Made by a program: the position numbers and the translations under genes. A model generated the notes under the pieces. That model saw only the letters and a list, made by a program, of their open reading frames with translations. It had not been told where the DNA came from and searched no databases. Below are positions 1-5,621 of a stretch of 11,484 nucleotides of DNA, piece after piece; the stretch's first letter is position 1, and the number at the start of each line of letters is the position of its first letter. The stretch spans positions 1 through 11,484 of the forward strand of contig JBGSUE010000009.1 in NCBI GenBank assembly GCA_041753515.1, written 5' to 3'. The DNA is from JBGSUE01 sp041753515 (lineage in GTDB: Bacteria > Patescibacteriota > Microgenomatia > UBA10105 > UBA927).

Positions 1-115
1 AAAATTGCAGATATGATGCGTCGTACGCGAGGATTTCGGACGCCTAAATCATTTAAGAGATGGGTTCTACTTTTGTTAAGATCACAAAATACAGTACAAT
101 GTAAGAAGGCAAATA
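1..115. other. unassigned flank to the left of the broken msrA
   Basis: I recognise no family here. The plus strand is open from base 1 to a TAA at 136-138 (45 codons, Arg/Lys-rich, with a stretch reading GFRTPKSFKRWVLLLLRS), so it could be the tail of a gene entering from the left. One minus-strand frame is also open through the same stretch, so the open frame alone is weak evidence. A promoter-like pair TTGTTA (73-78), 16-bp spacer, TACAAT (95-100) faces right, towards the antisense side of msrA. No MsrA-like continuation is encoded in any minus frame, so this is foreign to msrA and a rearrangement boundary lies near 110-122. Confidence 0.3.
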
Positions 116-391
116 TCAACAGAAAAGCCGTGTCATAACCTCCTGAAGCGGAATAACTGCAGGATTAAAATCAACTTTAATGACTTCGGCATGACCGGTT
201 TTTCCGGAACAAACCTGTTCATACGTTGGGTTTTCGATAGATCCGCCTGCATAACCGGGGGTGACGGATGAAACACCCCGTAGCATTTTGAAAATTGCCT
301 CCGTACACCAGAAGCACCCGCCTCCGAGTACAATAGTACTCTTCGGCGAGGCAAGCCCGCCGCCCAATACCATATTCTCTGTTTTATTCAT
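116..391 (-). pseudogene. msrA: peptide methionine-S-sulfoxide reductase MsrA, C-terminally truncated
   Basis: MsrA reduces the S-epimer of methionine sulfoxide in oxidised proteins. The 91 residues include the catalytic GCFWC motif at residues 25-29 (nucleophile Cys26) and the family blocks PGYAGG, NPTYEQVCSG and TGHAEVIKV. Full-length MsrA is usually about 150-210 residues. Here the reading stops at MTRLFC, just where the family continues into the HDPT...QYRS half that carries conserved active-site residues and usually the resolving cysteine. None of the three minus frames below 116 encodes that half, so this is not a single frameshift. The start at 391 has no clear Shine-Dalgarno and lies 8 bases from a palindromic repeat separating it from msrB. 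An oddity is the duplicated VLGGG, at residues 8-12 and again before the active-site Cys. It is probably non-functional; an assembly join at this point is the alternative. Confidence 0.82.
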
Positions 392-399
392 AATAGATT

Positions 400-459
400 G
401 TCATGCTGAGCGATAGCGAAGCATCTAGTAACGAGATCCTTCACTTCGTTCAGGATGAC
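400..459. repeat. palindromic interspersed repeat, GTCATGCTGAGCG type
   Basis: This 60-bp imperfect palindrome begins GTCATGCTGAGCGA and ends TTCGTTCAGGATGAC, so its two arms pair as GTCATSCTGARCGA. A few bases separate the arms around 427-432. It lies between msrB and msrA and overlaps the msrB 3' end, where it supplies the TGA at 450-452. It has the same architecture (GTCAT-led terminal inverted repeats with an AAGC/GATCT interior) as the elements at 2791-2899 and 9302-9381 but a different arm sequence. As RNA it would form a long hairpin. Confidence 0.8.
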
Positions 460-827
460 GTCTCATTATTTTTTGGAATGAACATCATAGACAGCGAGTT
501 TACACAATGGCGGGTATTTGTTTTGGTAAATCCTTCCCCTTTAAACACATGGCCCAAATGGGCGCCACACGTGGTGCACTGTATTTCAGTACGTCGTCCG
601 TCTTCATCAGGTACCCACTTTACTGATTCTCCAATTTGTTTATCAAAAGCAGGCCAGCCGCAGTGCGCATCGAATTTATTATCCGATCTGTACAGGGGTG
701 TCCCGCATCTGCGGCAGACAAATATTCCTTTTTTCCAAAAGTCATCATACTTCCCGCTAAACGGTGCCTCCGTCCCTTTGTCCTCAATGACGTGCTTATC
801 CTCATTAGTCAGCGGCGGCATATCCAT
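450..827 (-). CDS. msrB: peptide methionine-R-sulfoxide reductase MsrB
   Basis: MsrB reduces the R-epimer of methionine sulfoxide, completing the repair begun by MsrA. The 125-residue protein is a whole domain. GTEAPFSGKY is at residues 18-27, two zinc-binding CxxC pairs are at Cys38/Cys41 and Cys84/Cys87, and the HCGWPAF block (55-61) has Cys56 in the place of the usual resolving cysteine. CGAHLGHVF follows the second zinc pair, and the catalytic Cys108 lies in RHCVNSLSM. The start at 827 is 9 nt after the metzincin gene, which suggests translation within one operon rather than from its own strong ribosome-binding site. The last residues (TSS) and the TGA come from the palindromic repeat at 400-459, so the natural C-terminus was probably replaced by insertion. 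The catalytic core is untouched and the enzyme should be active. Confidence 0.95.
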   Translation of the reverse strand: MDMPPLTNEDKHVIEDKGTEAPFSGKYDDFWKKGIFVCRRCGTPLYRSDNKFDAHCGWPAFDKQIGESVKWVPDEDGRRTEIQCTTCGAHLGHVFKGEGFTKTNTRHCVNSLSMMFIPKNNETSS

Positions 828-836
828 ATTTTTATA

Positions 837-1550
837 TTATATTGCAAGTGCGCGCCGGATTTCATGGATATCGGTGTTGCAGAAGGAGTCGGTGATGAGG
901 GAGGGGAGATTGTAGTAGGTCGAGTCCTCGACTTTTTCCGATAAAATGCAGCCGTCGATATCGATGTGTTCGGCTCCTAAGAGATGGGCAAACTCATGAA
1001 GAATAGTGGATATTTCTGTTGCAGTACTGGATTTTTGGAGATGGGCAACATCATCGATTGCATCTTTGAATATGTACATGGCATCCGAATGATCCACAAG
1101 TCCGACGTACGACGGATGCGGTGCATATGATCCAAGAAGAAAAAGTGTAATTTCCGATCTGTATTTTTTATGCAGATTTTCGAGATCTGCATCGCCTACG
1201 GAACCGCTGGACAATGGTAATGATTCTGTATGAACTTGTACGGGAGCATTGAGTACTCTTTGTAATTCCTTGCCGACAGTTTCCATAGTACCCGGCTCTA
1301 GCGACAGTCCTTCAGCTGAATACAGATATATATCCAGATTATGTGAAGCGGCAATTTCGAATCTGGCATCCCCGGGCCGGTTGAGATTGAGGAGTTTTCT
1401 GACGGTAGCATTGCGGATAAATTTTTTTCTATATAGCGTATTTACGAAATTGTCAGGATTAAGGATTCCAAAAGAAGTTGTGAGAAATATATACACACCC
1501 ATACAGGATATGATTATGAGAAGTATTGCGGCAGTAATTTTTTTCGCCAT
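837..1550 (-). CDS. membrane-anchored or secreted metzincin-like zinc protease
   Basis: The 237-residue protein opens with MAKK and a hydrophobic segment (about residues 5-27), a signal peptide or N-terminal anchor, so the rest should lie outside the membrane. The decisive motif is HEFAHLLGAEH at residues 185-195, a clean HExxHxxGxxH with three potential zinc His (185, 189, 195) and catalytic Glu186. After it come Cys201-Ile-Leu203 and Cys224. Spacing resembles the archaemetzincin/M54 layout, where a Cys-x-Met forms the Met-turn, but Leu203 stands where Met would be and there is no Met anywhere after the zinc motif. The N-terminal half matches nothing I recognise. It starts 6 nt after the YvlD-like gene and ends 9 nt before msrB, so it is probably cotranscribed. 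The substrate is unknown. Family assignment beyond zinc metzincin-like is an inference. Confidence 0.75.
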   Translation of the reverse strand: MAKKITAAILLIIISCMGVYIFLTTSFGILNPDNFVNTLYRKKFIRNATVRKLLNLNRPGDARFEIAASHNLDIYLYSAEGLSLEPGTMETVGKELQRVLNAPVQVHTESLPLSSGSVGDADLENLHKKYRSEITLFLLGSYAPHPSYVGLVDHSDAMYIFKDAIDDVAHLQKSSTATEISTILHEFAHLLGAEHIDIDGCILSEKVEDSTYYNLPSLITDSFCNTDIHEIRRALAI

Positions 1551-1556
1551 GGATTC

Positions 1557-1892
1557 TTAACGGACAAGCGTGTAGAGAAACCAGTTGACGACGGAAAGGA
1601 CGATGGAAAAAAGAAGTGCCGGGAGAAAGCCGTCCACAGAAAAACCCGCGACAAACTCGCTTGCAAGCATAACCAGGAGCGCATTGATGACAAGTGTGAA
1701 CATGCCGAGCGTCATAATCGTGATCGGCAGAGTAAAAAAAAGAAGGATGGGTTTGAGGATGGTATTGATGATGCCCAGAACGACAGACAGGACAAGTGCG
1801 GTCGCCAATCCGTCCACATGCACACCATCCAGAAGATATGCTGTGCTGAGAATAGCCAGTGCATTCAGAATCCAGTTAGCCAGGAGTTTCAT
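1557..1892 (-). CDS. YvlD/phage-holin-4-like four-helix membrane protein
   Basis: This 111-residue protein has four predicted membrane segments at about residues 3-21, 29-53, 55-80 and 88-110. The NTILKP motif (43-48) and the LPIT...TLG...VINALLV stretch are typical of the YvlD/Phage_holin_4_2 family (PF04020 in my recollection). The molecular role of that family is not established, and the holin name reflects topology rather than shown lysis. I chose the ATG at 1892 (MKLLANW) over the one at 1931 because the family starts there and because the longer version would translate through a good promoter. A TTGTCA/TATGCT promoter sits so close that the 5' leader would be only a few bases, and no Shine-Dalgarno is visible. 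It is the first gene of the minus-strand run. Confidence 0.85.
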   Translation of the reverse strand: MKLLANWILNALAILSTAYLLDGVHVDGLATALVLSVVLGIINTILKPILLFFTLPITIMTLGMFTLVINALLVMLASEFVAGFSVDGFLPALLFSIVLSVVNWFLYTLVR

Positions 1893-1903
1893 GATATACG
1901 TAT

Positions 1904-1931
1904 AGCATACACCATCATTGGGTATTGACAA
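1904..1931 (-). promoter_or_regulatory. promoter for the minus-strand YvlD/protease/msr run
   Basis: Reading leftwards, TTGTCA (1931-1926), a 16-bp spacer and TATGCT (1909-1904) match the sigma70-type -35 and -10 boxes. The -10 ends 11 nt before the ATG at 1892, so the transcript would be nearly leaderless, in line with the absence of a Shine-Dalgarno there. Its -35 overlaps the -35 of the rightward promoter, because TTGACAA read backwards is TTGTCAA. Confidence 0.5.
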
Positions 1932-1952
1932 ATAGGAGAGGTGTGGTATATT
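1925..1952 (+). promoter_or_regulatory. rightward promoter towards the RRM leader region
   Basis: A perfect TTGACA (1925-1930), a 16-bp spacer and TATATT (1947-1952) form the best promoter match I see in the window. Transcription would begin near 1959, giving a leader of about 345 nt before the RRM gene at 2305. The -35 overlaps that of the leftward promoter, so RNA polymerase probably cannot occupy both at once. Confidence 0.55.
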
Positions 1953-1957
1953 AAAAG

Positions 1958-1973
1958 TGTAATATAAATTACA
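1958..1973. promoter_or_regulatory. operator-like palindrome TGTAAT-N4-ATTACA at the start site
   Basis: TGTAATATAAATTACA is a perfect 6-bp inverted repeat around a 4-bp centre. It lies 6-21 bp past the -10 box of the rightward promoter, over the expected transcription start, the usual place for a repressor to block initiation. As RNA it would be a weak A/U hairpin at the 5' end. No cognate regulator is encoded in the window. Confidence 0.35.
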
Positions 1974-2046
1974 TTCTTCTTAATCCTCACGAAATTATTC
2001 CATAAACACATGAGCCGTATGATTTTTATGAAAGGAGGTGTTGCCT

Positions 2047-2139
2047 GTGGGTAGATATATCCGCATTTTTGGCAATAGTTTGCTTTCCGACAAATCCTAT
2101 AAAGGAAATTTATCGCCTCCGGTTGCATTAAAAAATTAA
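2047..2139 (+). CDS. possible 30-residue leader or small protein with strong RBS
   Basis: AAAGGAGGTG (2031-2040) matches the 16S anti-Shine-Dalgarno complement over ten bases and is followed, at 6-nt spacing, by GTG at 2047. The frame runs 30 codons to TAA at 2137: GRYIRIFGNSLLSDKSYKGN after the start, then LSPPVALKN. I recognise no family, and there is no signal peptide or membrane segment. Codons 25-27 fall inside the 5' arm of the closing stem of the fold at 2119-2208, so ribosomes finishing this ORF would open that stem, as in leader-peptide attenuation. An ATG at 2028 overlapping the ribosome-binding site gives only 8 codons, and TTG at 2041 is too close to the site. The exceptional RBS is the only real support. 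Confidence 0.35.
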   Translation: MGRYIRIFGNSLLSDKSYKGNLSPPVALKN

Positions 2140-2208
2140 AAATATACTCATTCCGTATCATAAACGGAATCAAAGGGCCGGAAATACCGGCTCTTTCATT
2201 GCAACCGG
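2119..2208 (+). promoter_or_regulatory. three-stem foldable leader element upstream of the RRM gene
   Basis: Three mutually compatible stems are visible. P1 is CCGGTTGCA (2119-2127) with TGCAACCGG (2200-2208), 9 bp closing the element. P2 is ATTCCGT (2150-2156) with ACGGAAT (2164-2170), 7 bp. P3 is 2172-2181 with 2187-2196, 10 bp with one G-U pair and an AAATA loop. P2 and P3 are separated by one base and nested in P1, giving a three-way-junction outline with an A-rich strand at 2128-2149. P3 alone resembles a terminator (GC-rich stem, AAA before, CTCTTTCATT at its end), so the element may be an attenuator or simply the terminator of a small upstream transcript. It does not match a riboswitch class I know. 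Confidence 0.45.
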
Positions 2209-2293
2209 TTATTTGATACAATACGGCTTGGTTGGCGGGAATATCATGAAAGGACAATCCTCCGGCCTTGTATAAAAGTGTTATTTGTTTTTT

Positions 2294-2300
2294 GAAGGAG
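2294..2300 (+). promoter_or_regulatory. ribosome-binding site of the RRM gene
   Basis: GAAGGAG lies 4 nt before the ATG at 2305 and fixes that start. A TATAAA at 2271-2276 could be a -10 for a short alternative transcript, but no convincing -35 stands before it. Confidence 0.7.
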
Positions 2301-2304
2301 CAGT

Positions 2305-2748
2305 ATGGCGACAAAATTATATGTTGGGGGATTACCGTATACGACGACACTTGACTCACTGAAAAATGCTTTTTCCCAGGCAGGAAATGTAGTGTCCGCA
2401 AATATCATGATGGACAAATATACAGGGAGATCAAGAGGGTTCGGTTTTATAGAAATGGATTCTGAAGAAGAGGCAAACAAGGCTATTGAGATGTTTCATG
2501 ATAAGGAATTTGAAGGACGGAAACTGACAGTCAATATTGCCCGTCCTCTCGAGGATCGTCCTCCCAGGCAAAACCGCGGATTCGGCGGCGGCGGAGGCGG
2601 ATTCGGCGGACCGCGTCAGGACAGGGGCGGATTTGACAGACGGGGCGGAAACCGCGGAGGCGGAGGCGGATTTGACCGGAGGGGTAACCGTGGTGGTGGC
2701 GGAAACCGCGGAGGCGGCTTCGAAGACCGTGGCGGACGGGATTGGTAA
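2305..2748 (+). CDS. RRM RNA-binding protein with RGG/Gly-rich tail
   Basis: This 147-residue protein binds single-stranded RNA through one RNA recognition motif (about residues 3-82). RNP2 is LYVGGL at 5-10 and RNP1 is RGFGFIEM at 44-51, with the aromatic Tyr6, Phe46 and Phe48 that stack on RNA bases. The rest (about 90-147) is a low-complexity tail of Gly, Arg, Asp and Phe with RGG and FDRRG repeats, expected to be disordered and to add non-specific RNA affinity or promote condensates. This matches the cyanobacterial Rbp and plant GRP style found scattered in bacteria, often cold- or stress-related. The start is fixed by GAAGGAG. The long leader with foldable RNA (1959-2304) raises the possibility of autoregulation, which is an inference. 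A palindromic repeat follows 42 bases downstream. Confidence 0.95.
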   Translation: MATKLYVGGLPYTTTLDSLKNAFSQAGNVVSANIMMDKYTGRSRGFGFIEMDSEEEANKAIEMFHDKEFEGRKLTVNIARPLEDRPPRQNRGFGGGGGGFGGPRQDRGGFDRRGGNRGGGGGFDRRGNRGGGGNRGGGFEDRGGRDW

Positions 2749-2790
2749 ATGCGTTCAGCGTTTATCGATTAGTGTAAATTGAATTTGTCT

Positions 2791-2899
2791 GTCATTACGA
2801 GACCGTTCTTACGGCGAAGCCCTGCCGGCAGGCAGGAATCCCGTGATTCCAACGGGATTGCCACGGGACGCACCGTCTGGTGCATCCCTCGCAATGACA
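2791..2899. repeat. palindromic interspersed repeat, GTCATTRCGAG type, with nested insert
   Basis: This 109-bp element has terminal inverted repeats GTCATTACGAG and CTCGCAATGAC (one mismatch). Its first 30 bases match 9302-9331 except for one base. Inside are further pairings: AATCCCGT (2837-2844) with ACGGGATT, and GCACC-GTCT-GGTGC (2870-2883). CCTGCCGGCAGGCAGG (2821-2836) is absent from the 9302 copy and looks inserted. The element lies between the convergent RRM and sodA genes, so its hairpin could act as a two-way terminator. No coding capacity is evident; it resembles a MITE or REP-like element. Confidence 0.85.
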
Positions 2900-2921
2900 T
2901 ATGTTGTCATTGGGAAAACTT

Positions 2922-3503
2922 CTAAATAATTTTAACTATATTCCACCAGGCGGTGATGTAGTCGGGGCGTTTGTTCTGGTACGTGAGATAGTACGCATGT
3001 TCCCAGACATCAAGACCTATGAGCGGTGTGTGAGCTTTCAGGTACGGTGAATCCTGATTCGGTAGGGAATAGACTTCCAGTTCTTTTTTTTCATTCTCCA
3101 CAAGCCATGCCCAACCGCTTCCGAATTGTCCGGCTGCAGTATCGGAAAACTGTTTTTTGAAAGCATCAACTGACCCGAACGATTTTTCAATACGAGCCAC
3201 CAGTGACGTATCTTTCGTATTTTTCGGATCCATAAGGCTCCAGAAGAGGGAGTGGTTCAGGTGCCCTCCGCCATGATTGCGGATCATTGTTTTATCTTTT
3301 TCATCTATGGGTAATGATGAAAGTGTGCGCATTAAATCTTCGGGTTTTTCATTGGCAATGTCAGGGTATTTGGCAAGAACCGCATTAAATTTGTCTATAT
3401 ACGTTTGGTGGTGTTTGGTGTGATGGATCTGCATGGTAGCCGCGTCAATATATGGCTCGAGAGCAGTATAGTCATACCCGAGTGCTGGAAGTGTGTACGT
3501 CAT
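2922..3503 (-). CDS. sodA: Mn-type superoxide dismutase (Fe/Mn family)
   Basis: The enzyme converts superoxide to hydrogen peroxide and oxygen, normally in the cytoplasm; no signal peptide is present. The 193 residues cover the full family. Metal ligands are His27 (MQIHHTKHH), His84 (GGHLNHSLFW), Asp166 and His170 (LDVWEHAYY). FGSGWAWLV is intact. Gly79-Gly80 before the second ligand region and Gln151 in NQDSP are hallmarks of the Mn-dependent branch; Fe enzymes carry their active-site Gln elsewhere. The ATG at 3503 is chosen over one at 3536 because AAAAGGAGG (3510-3518) stands just before it and MTYTLPALGYDY is the family start. It is divergent from the glycosyltransferase gene across 62 bases, with TATACT (3543-3538) as a possible -10. 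Peroxide-removing enzymes are not seen in the window. Confidence 0.97.
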   Translation of the reverse strand: MTYTLPALGYDYTALEPYIDAATMQIHHTKHHQTYIDKFNAVLAKYPDIANEKPEDLMRTLSSLPIDEKDKTMIRNHGGGHLNHSLFWSLMDPKNTKDTSLVARIEKSFGSVDAFKKQFSDTAAGQFGSGWAWLVENEKKELEVYSLPNQDSPYLKAHTPLIGLDVWEHAYYLTYQNKRPDYITAWWNIVKII

Positions 3504-3509
3504 ATGTAG

Positions 3510-3518
3510 CCTCCTTTT
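3510..3518 (-). promoter_or_regulatory. ribosome-binding site deciding the sodA start
   Basis: AAAAGGAGG read on the minus strand lies 6 nt before the ATG at 3503. This excludes the longer start at 3536, which would translate the site itself. Confidence 0.8.
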
Positions 3519-3560
3519 GTGTAATACATCTAACAAGAGTATACCACATGTTAAAATAGT
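3517..3560. promoter_or_regulatory. divergent promoter region between sodA and the large plus-strand operon
   Basis: Rightward candidates are TTGTGT (3517-3522), 17-bp spacer, TATACC (3540-3545), or a -10 at TTAAAA (3551-3556) that would make the glycosyltransferase mRNA nearly leaderless. Leftward, TATACT (3543-3538) is a good -10 for sodA with only a poor -35 (TTACCT, 3566-3561). The two -10 candidates overlap. No long palindrome marks a regulator site. Confidence 0.35.
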
Positions 3561-3565
3561 AGGTA

Positions 3566-5041
3566 ATGAAACAGTTTTTATTATTTGGCGGAATTATTGT
3601 GGTGTATATCACCAGCCGAATTTTGTATCTGAAGGATCTGCCGGTGTTTGTCGATGAAGCAATTTATGCCCGGTGGGCGCAAGCAGGGTATTTCGATGCA
3701 GGCGCACGACTCGTATCTTTGGCAGACGGCAAGCCGCCGCTCTTTGCATGGCTGTCTTCATTGCTCCTGCAGTTTATTGCAAATCCTGTTGCGGCAGTCC
3801 GTCTTGTATCCATTATGTCGGGATTTCTTACGATGATCGGGCTTTTTTTTCTGACCCGGGAACTGTATAGGAGCACAAGTGCCGGATTGGTCAGCATGAT
3901 ATTGTTTCTTTTATTTCCGCTTTCACTTCTCTATACGCGCTTCGGATTGATGGATAGTTTGGTAGCTGCATGCGGCATATGGAGCATCTATTTTCAAATC
4001 CGGCTCGTGAGAAACCCTTCCTTGGGAACAGCACTCGTTCTGGCACTTGTTTGGGGAGCGGGACTCCTCACAAAAACCAGTGCTTCGATATATCTCTGCC
4101 TTTCACCTTTTACCTTTTTCCTTCTTTACAAACATGAAAAGTTAGCCGGACTGGAAAAAACAGTCGGGTATTTTATCTTAGCTGCCTTACTGGCTTGTAT
4201 GTATTACTCCGTTATACTGCTTTCACCTGATGCATCGTATATTCACGATAAAAACACCTTATTTCTCTATAGTTTTACTGATGTAATGAAACAGGGATTT
4301 TTCCCTGTATTTATCCCAAATACCATTCTTCTAACCCGTTGGCTTTTTTCGTATGCATCGGTATTTTTTATTATCCTTCTGACATTTTCTTTGCTGAATA
4401 AGAAGCATCTGAAAGAAAATTTGTATCTTTGTGTCTGGTTTATTGTACCATTTATCGGATTTGCCGTTTTCGGAAAAAGCCTGTCGACCAGGTATCTGTA
4501 TCCGGTTGTCCTGCCGCTTATTCCCGTTGCCTCATATTGTATCGCACGGGGGAAGAATAAGTATATTTCCGTATTGTCAGCACTGATGATACTGCAATAT
4601 GTGTATGTGAGCGGTAGTATTGTATATGATTTGCCCCATGCAAAAATTCCATCCGAAGATCTTTTTCAGTACGCAAACGGATGGCCTTCCGGATATGGAG
4701 TGAAGGAAATGGTGACGTTTTTCAGTGAAAATGCGGATAAAGGCGCAATTACGATAGTTGCAGAAGGCACATTCGGCAGTCTGCCGAAAACCATTGCAGA
4801 ACTTTACTTTTTCCAGCATCCGAATGTAGAAATATTATCCCTGGATACGATTCCTTCGGAAATTCCCGGATATATTCGTGATAGACTACCATCGCGCAGA
4901 GTGTATCTGGTGACGAACGTTGACCAGCAGAAAATTTCTTGGCCGGAAGTAGTGCTTGAAAAAGAACTGCGTAAAGGAGATGGCGAATATTATTTGAGAA
5001 TCTATAAACTTGAAATAGAAGATATGACTGGTATACAGTAA
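3566..5041 (+). CDS. GT39/ArnT-like polytopic glycosyltransferase
   Basis: This 491-residue integral membrane protein has about ten or more hydrophobic segments and the GT-C plan. After the first helix comes the outside loop with the acidic pair Asp30-Glu31 in VDEAIYARW, then DGKPPLFAWL (54-62), the KPPL signature of the PMT_2/ArnT branch, and TRFGLMDS near the third helix. The last ~130 residues form a mostly soluble domain. Family members transfer a sugar from a polyprenyl-phosphate-sugar donor to proteins or lipids on the outer face of the membrane; the sugar and acceptor here cannot be read from sequence. It heads a seven-gene run that also encodes a polyprenyl diphosphate synthase, which could make the donor lipid. 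Only a weak AGTAGG precedes the ATG. The next gene starts 5 nt after the stop. Confidence 0.85.
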   Translation: MKQFLLFGGIIVVYITSRILYLKDLPVFVDEAIYARWAQAGYFDAGARLVSLADGKPPLFAWLSSLLLQFIANPVAAVRLVSIMSGFLTMIGLFFLTRELYRSTSAGLVSMILFLLFPLSLLYTRFGLMDSLVAACGIWSIYFQIRLVRNPSLGTALVLALVWGAGLLTKTSASIYLCLSPFTFFLLYKHEKLAGLEKTVGYFILAALLACMYYSVILLSPDASYIHDKNTLFLYSFTDVMKQGFFPVFIPNTILLTRWLFSYASVFFIILLTFSLLNKKHLKENLYLCVWFIVPFIGFAVFGKSLSTRYLYPVVLPLIPVASYCIARGKNKYISVLSALMILQYVYVSGSIVYDLPHAKIPSEDLFQYANGWPSGYGVKEMVTFFSENADKGAITIVAEGTFGSLPKTIAELYFFQHPNVEILSLDTIPSEIPGYIRDRLPSRRVYLVTNVDQQKISWPEVVLEKELRKGDGEYYLRIYKLEIEDMTGIQ

Positions 5042-5046
5042 GAGGT

Positions 5047-5613
5047 ATGGATACACCAAAGAAATCGGTATGGATTCCACCACTCGGAAGTTTATTTGGC
5101 GGCAGGGATGAAGACCGAGTACAAATGAATCCGGCAACCGCGTACAGGAGGGCAGAAAGCAAAACGCAGGCAAGAATCTTGACGACAGCAGCAAGTCTTC
5201 TGGCTGTTTTTGCCTTAATTGTGTATGGCGGAAATTTTATCCAAAAAACACCCCAGCAAACATCAGTCGGCGCGATGGTGAATATCCCTGATGCCGTTCA
5301 GGGCATTGTGACGGATGTCGATTACCCGGCAGGGTCATTTTTTGTTGGTGTTGAAGAGAGTACGGATCCTGATATTGCCGGCGGGCAAGACCTTTGGTCA
5401 GTCGTATTGCCGCCCGGAGCAAGTTTTGACGGTCAAAATGACGTGCTGAAAACCTGTTTTTCCGTTTCTGACTTTAGATCAATTTCAGGTGCAATCTCTG
5501 CCCCCTGTCAAGATATCGTGGCGGTTGGTAGGTCTGTGATCGTGCAGTTTGTCGTTGTCGATGTGCCGCGTGGAACAATGACTGCCAAAAAAATCTACGG
5601 CCAAGCTAAATAA
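5047..5613 (+). CDS. unknown single-pass membrane-anchored protein
   Basis: I do not recognise this 188-residue protein. It has a polar N-terminal tail (1-41, with a WIPPLGSLFGG segment and many charged residues), one membrane helix at about 44-62, and an outer domain of about 120 residues rich in beta-forming Val/Ile stretches. Two cysteines (137 and 154) could form a disulfide outside the membrane. There are no catalytic motifs, lipobox or known repeats. The strand-rich alternation in VQGIVTDVDYPAGSFFVGV and VIVQFVVVDV would fit a small beta-barrel or OB-like fold, which is a guess. AAGAGG before the ATG serves as a moderate RBS. Being 5 nt after the glycosyltransferase and 8 nt before the MazG gene, it may be a partner of the glycosyltransferase. 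Confidence 0.75.
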   Translation: MDTPKKSVWIPPLGSLFGGRDEDRVQMNPATAYRRAESKTQARILTTAASLLAVFALIVYGGNFIQKTPQQTSVGAMVNIPDAVQGIVTDVDYPAGSFFVGVEESTDPDIAGGQDLWSVVLPPGASFDGQNDVLKTCFSVSDFRSISGAISAPCQDIVAVGRSVIVQFVVVDVPRGTMTAKKIYGQAK

Positions 5614-5621
5614 CGCGTTGT

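Noticed and set aside
403..915. 170-codon open frame on the plus strand
   Set aside because: It begins inside the palindromic repeat and lies antisense to the certain msrB gene and the end of the protease gene.
1557..1892. Phage or prophage holin
   Set aside because: No other phage genes are present; the YvlD-like family is widespread on chromosomes and the holin label rests on topology alone.
2271..2276. TATAAA as the main promoter of the RRM gene
   Set aside because: At 16-18 bp spacing no -35 match is present (GAAAGG and similar), while a perfect TTGACA promoter exists at 1925. It is kept only as a weak alternative.
1889..2401. 170-codon open frame on the minus strand
   Set aside because: It runs antisense through the RRM start, the RBS, the leader structure and both promoters, and resembles no protein family. 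The RRM protein on the other strand is certain.
2537..2782. 81-codon plus-strand frame in the Gly-rich region
   Set aside because: It is an out-of-frame reading of the GGC-rich repeats of the RRM protein tail, giving an Ala/Asp-rich low-complexity product.
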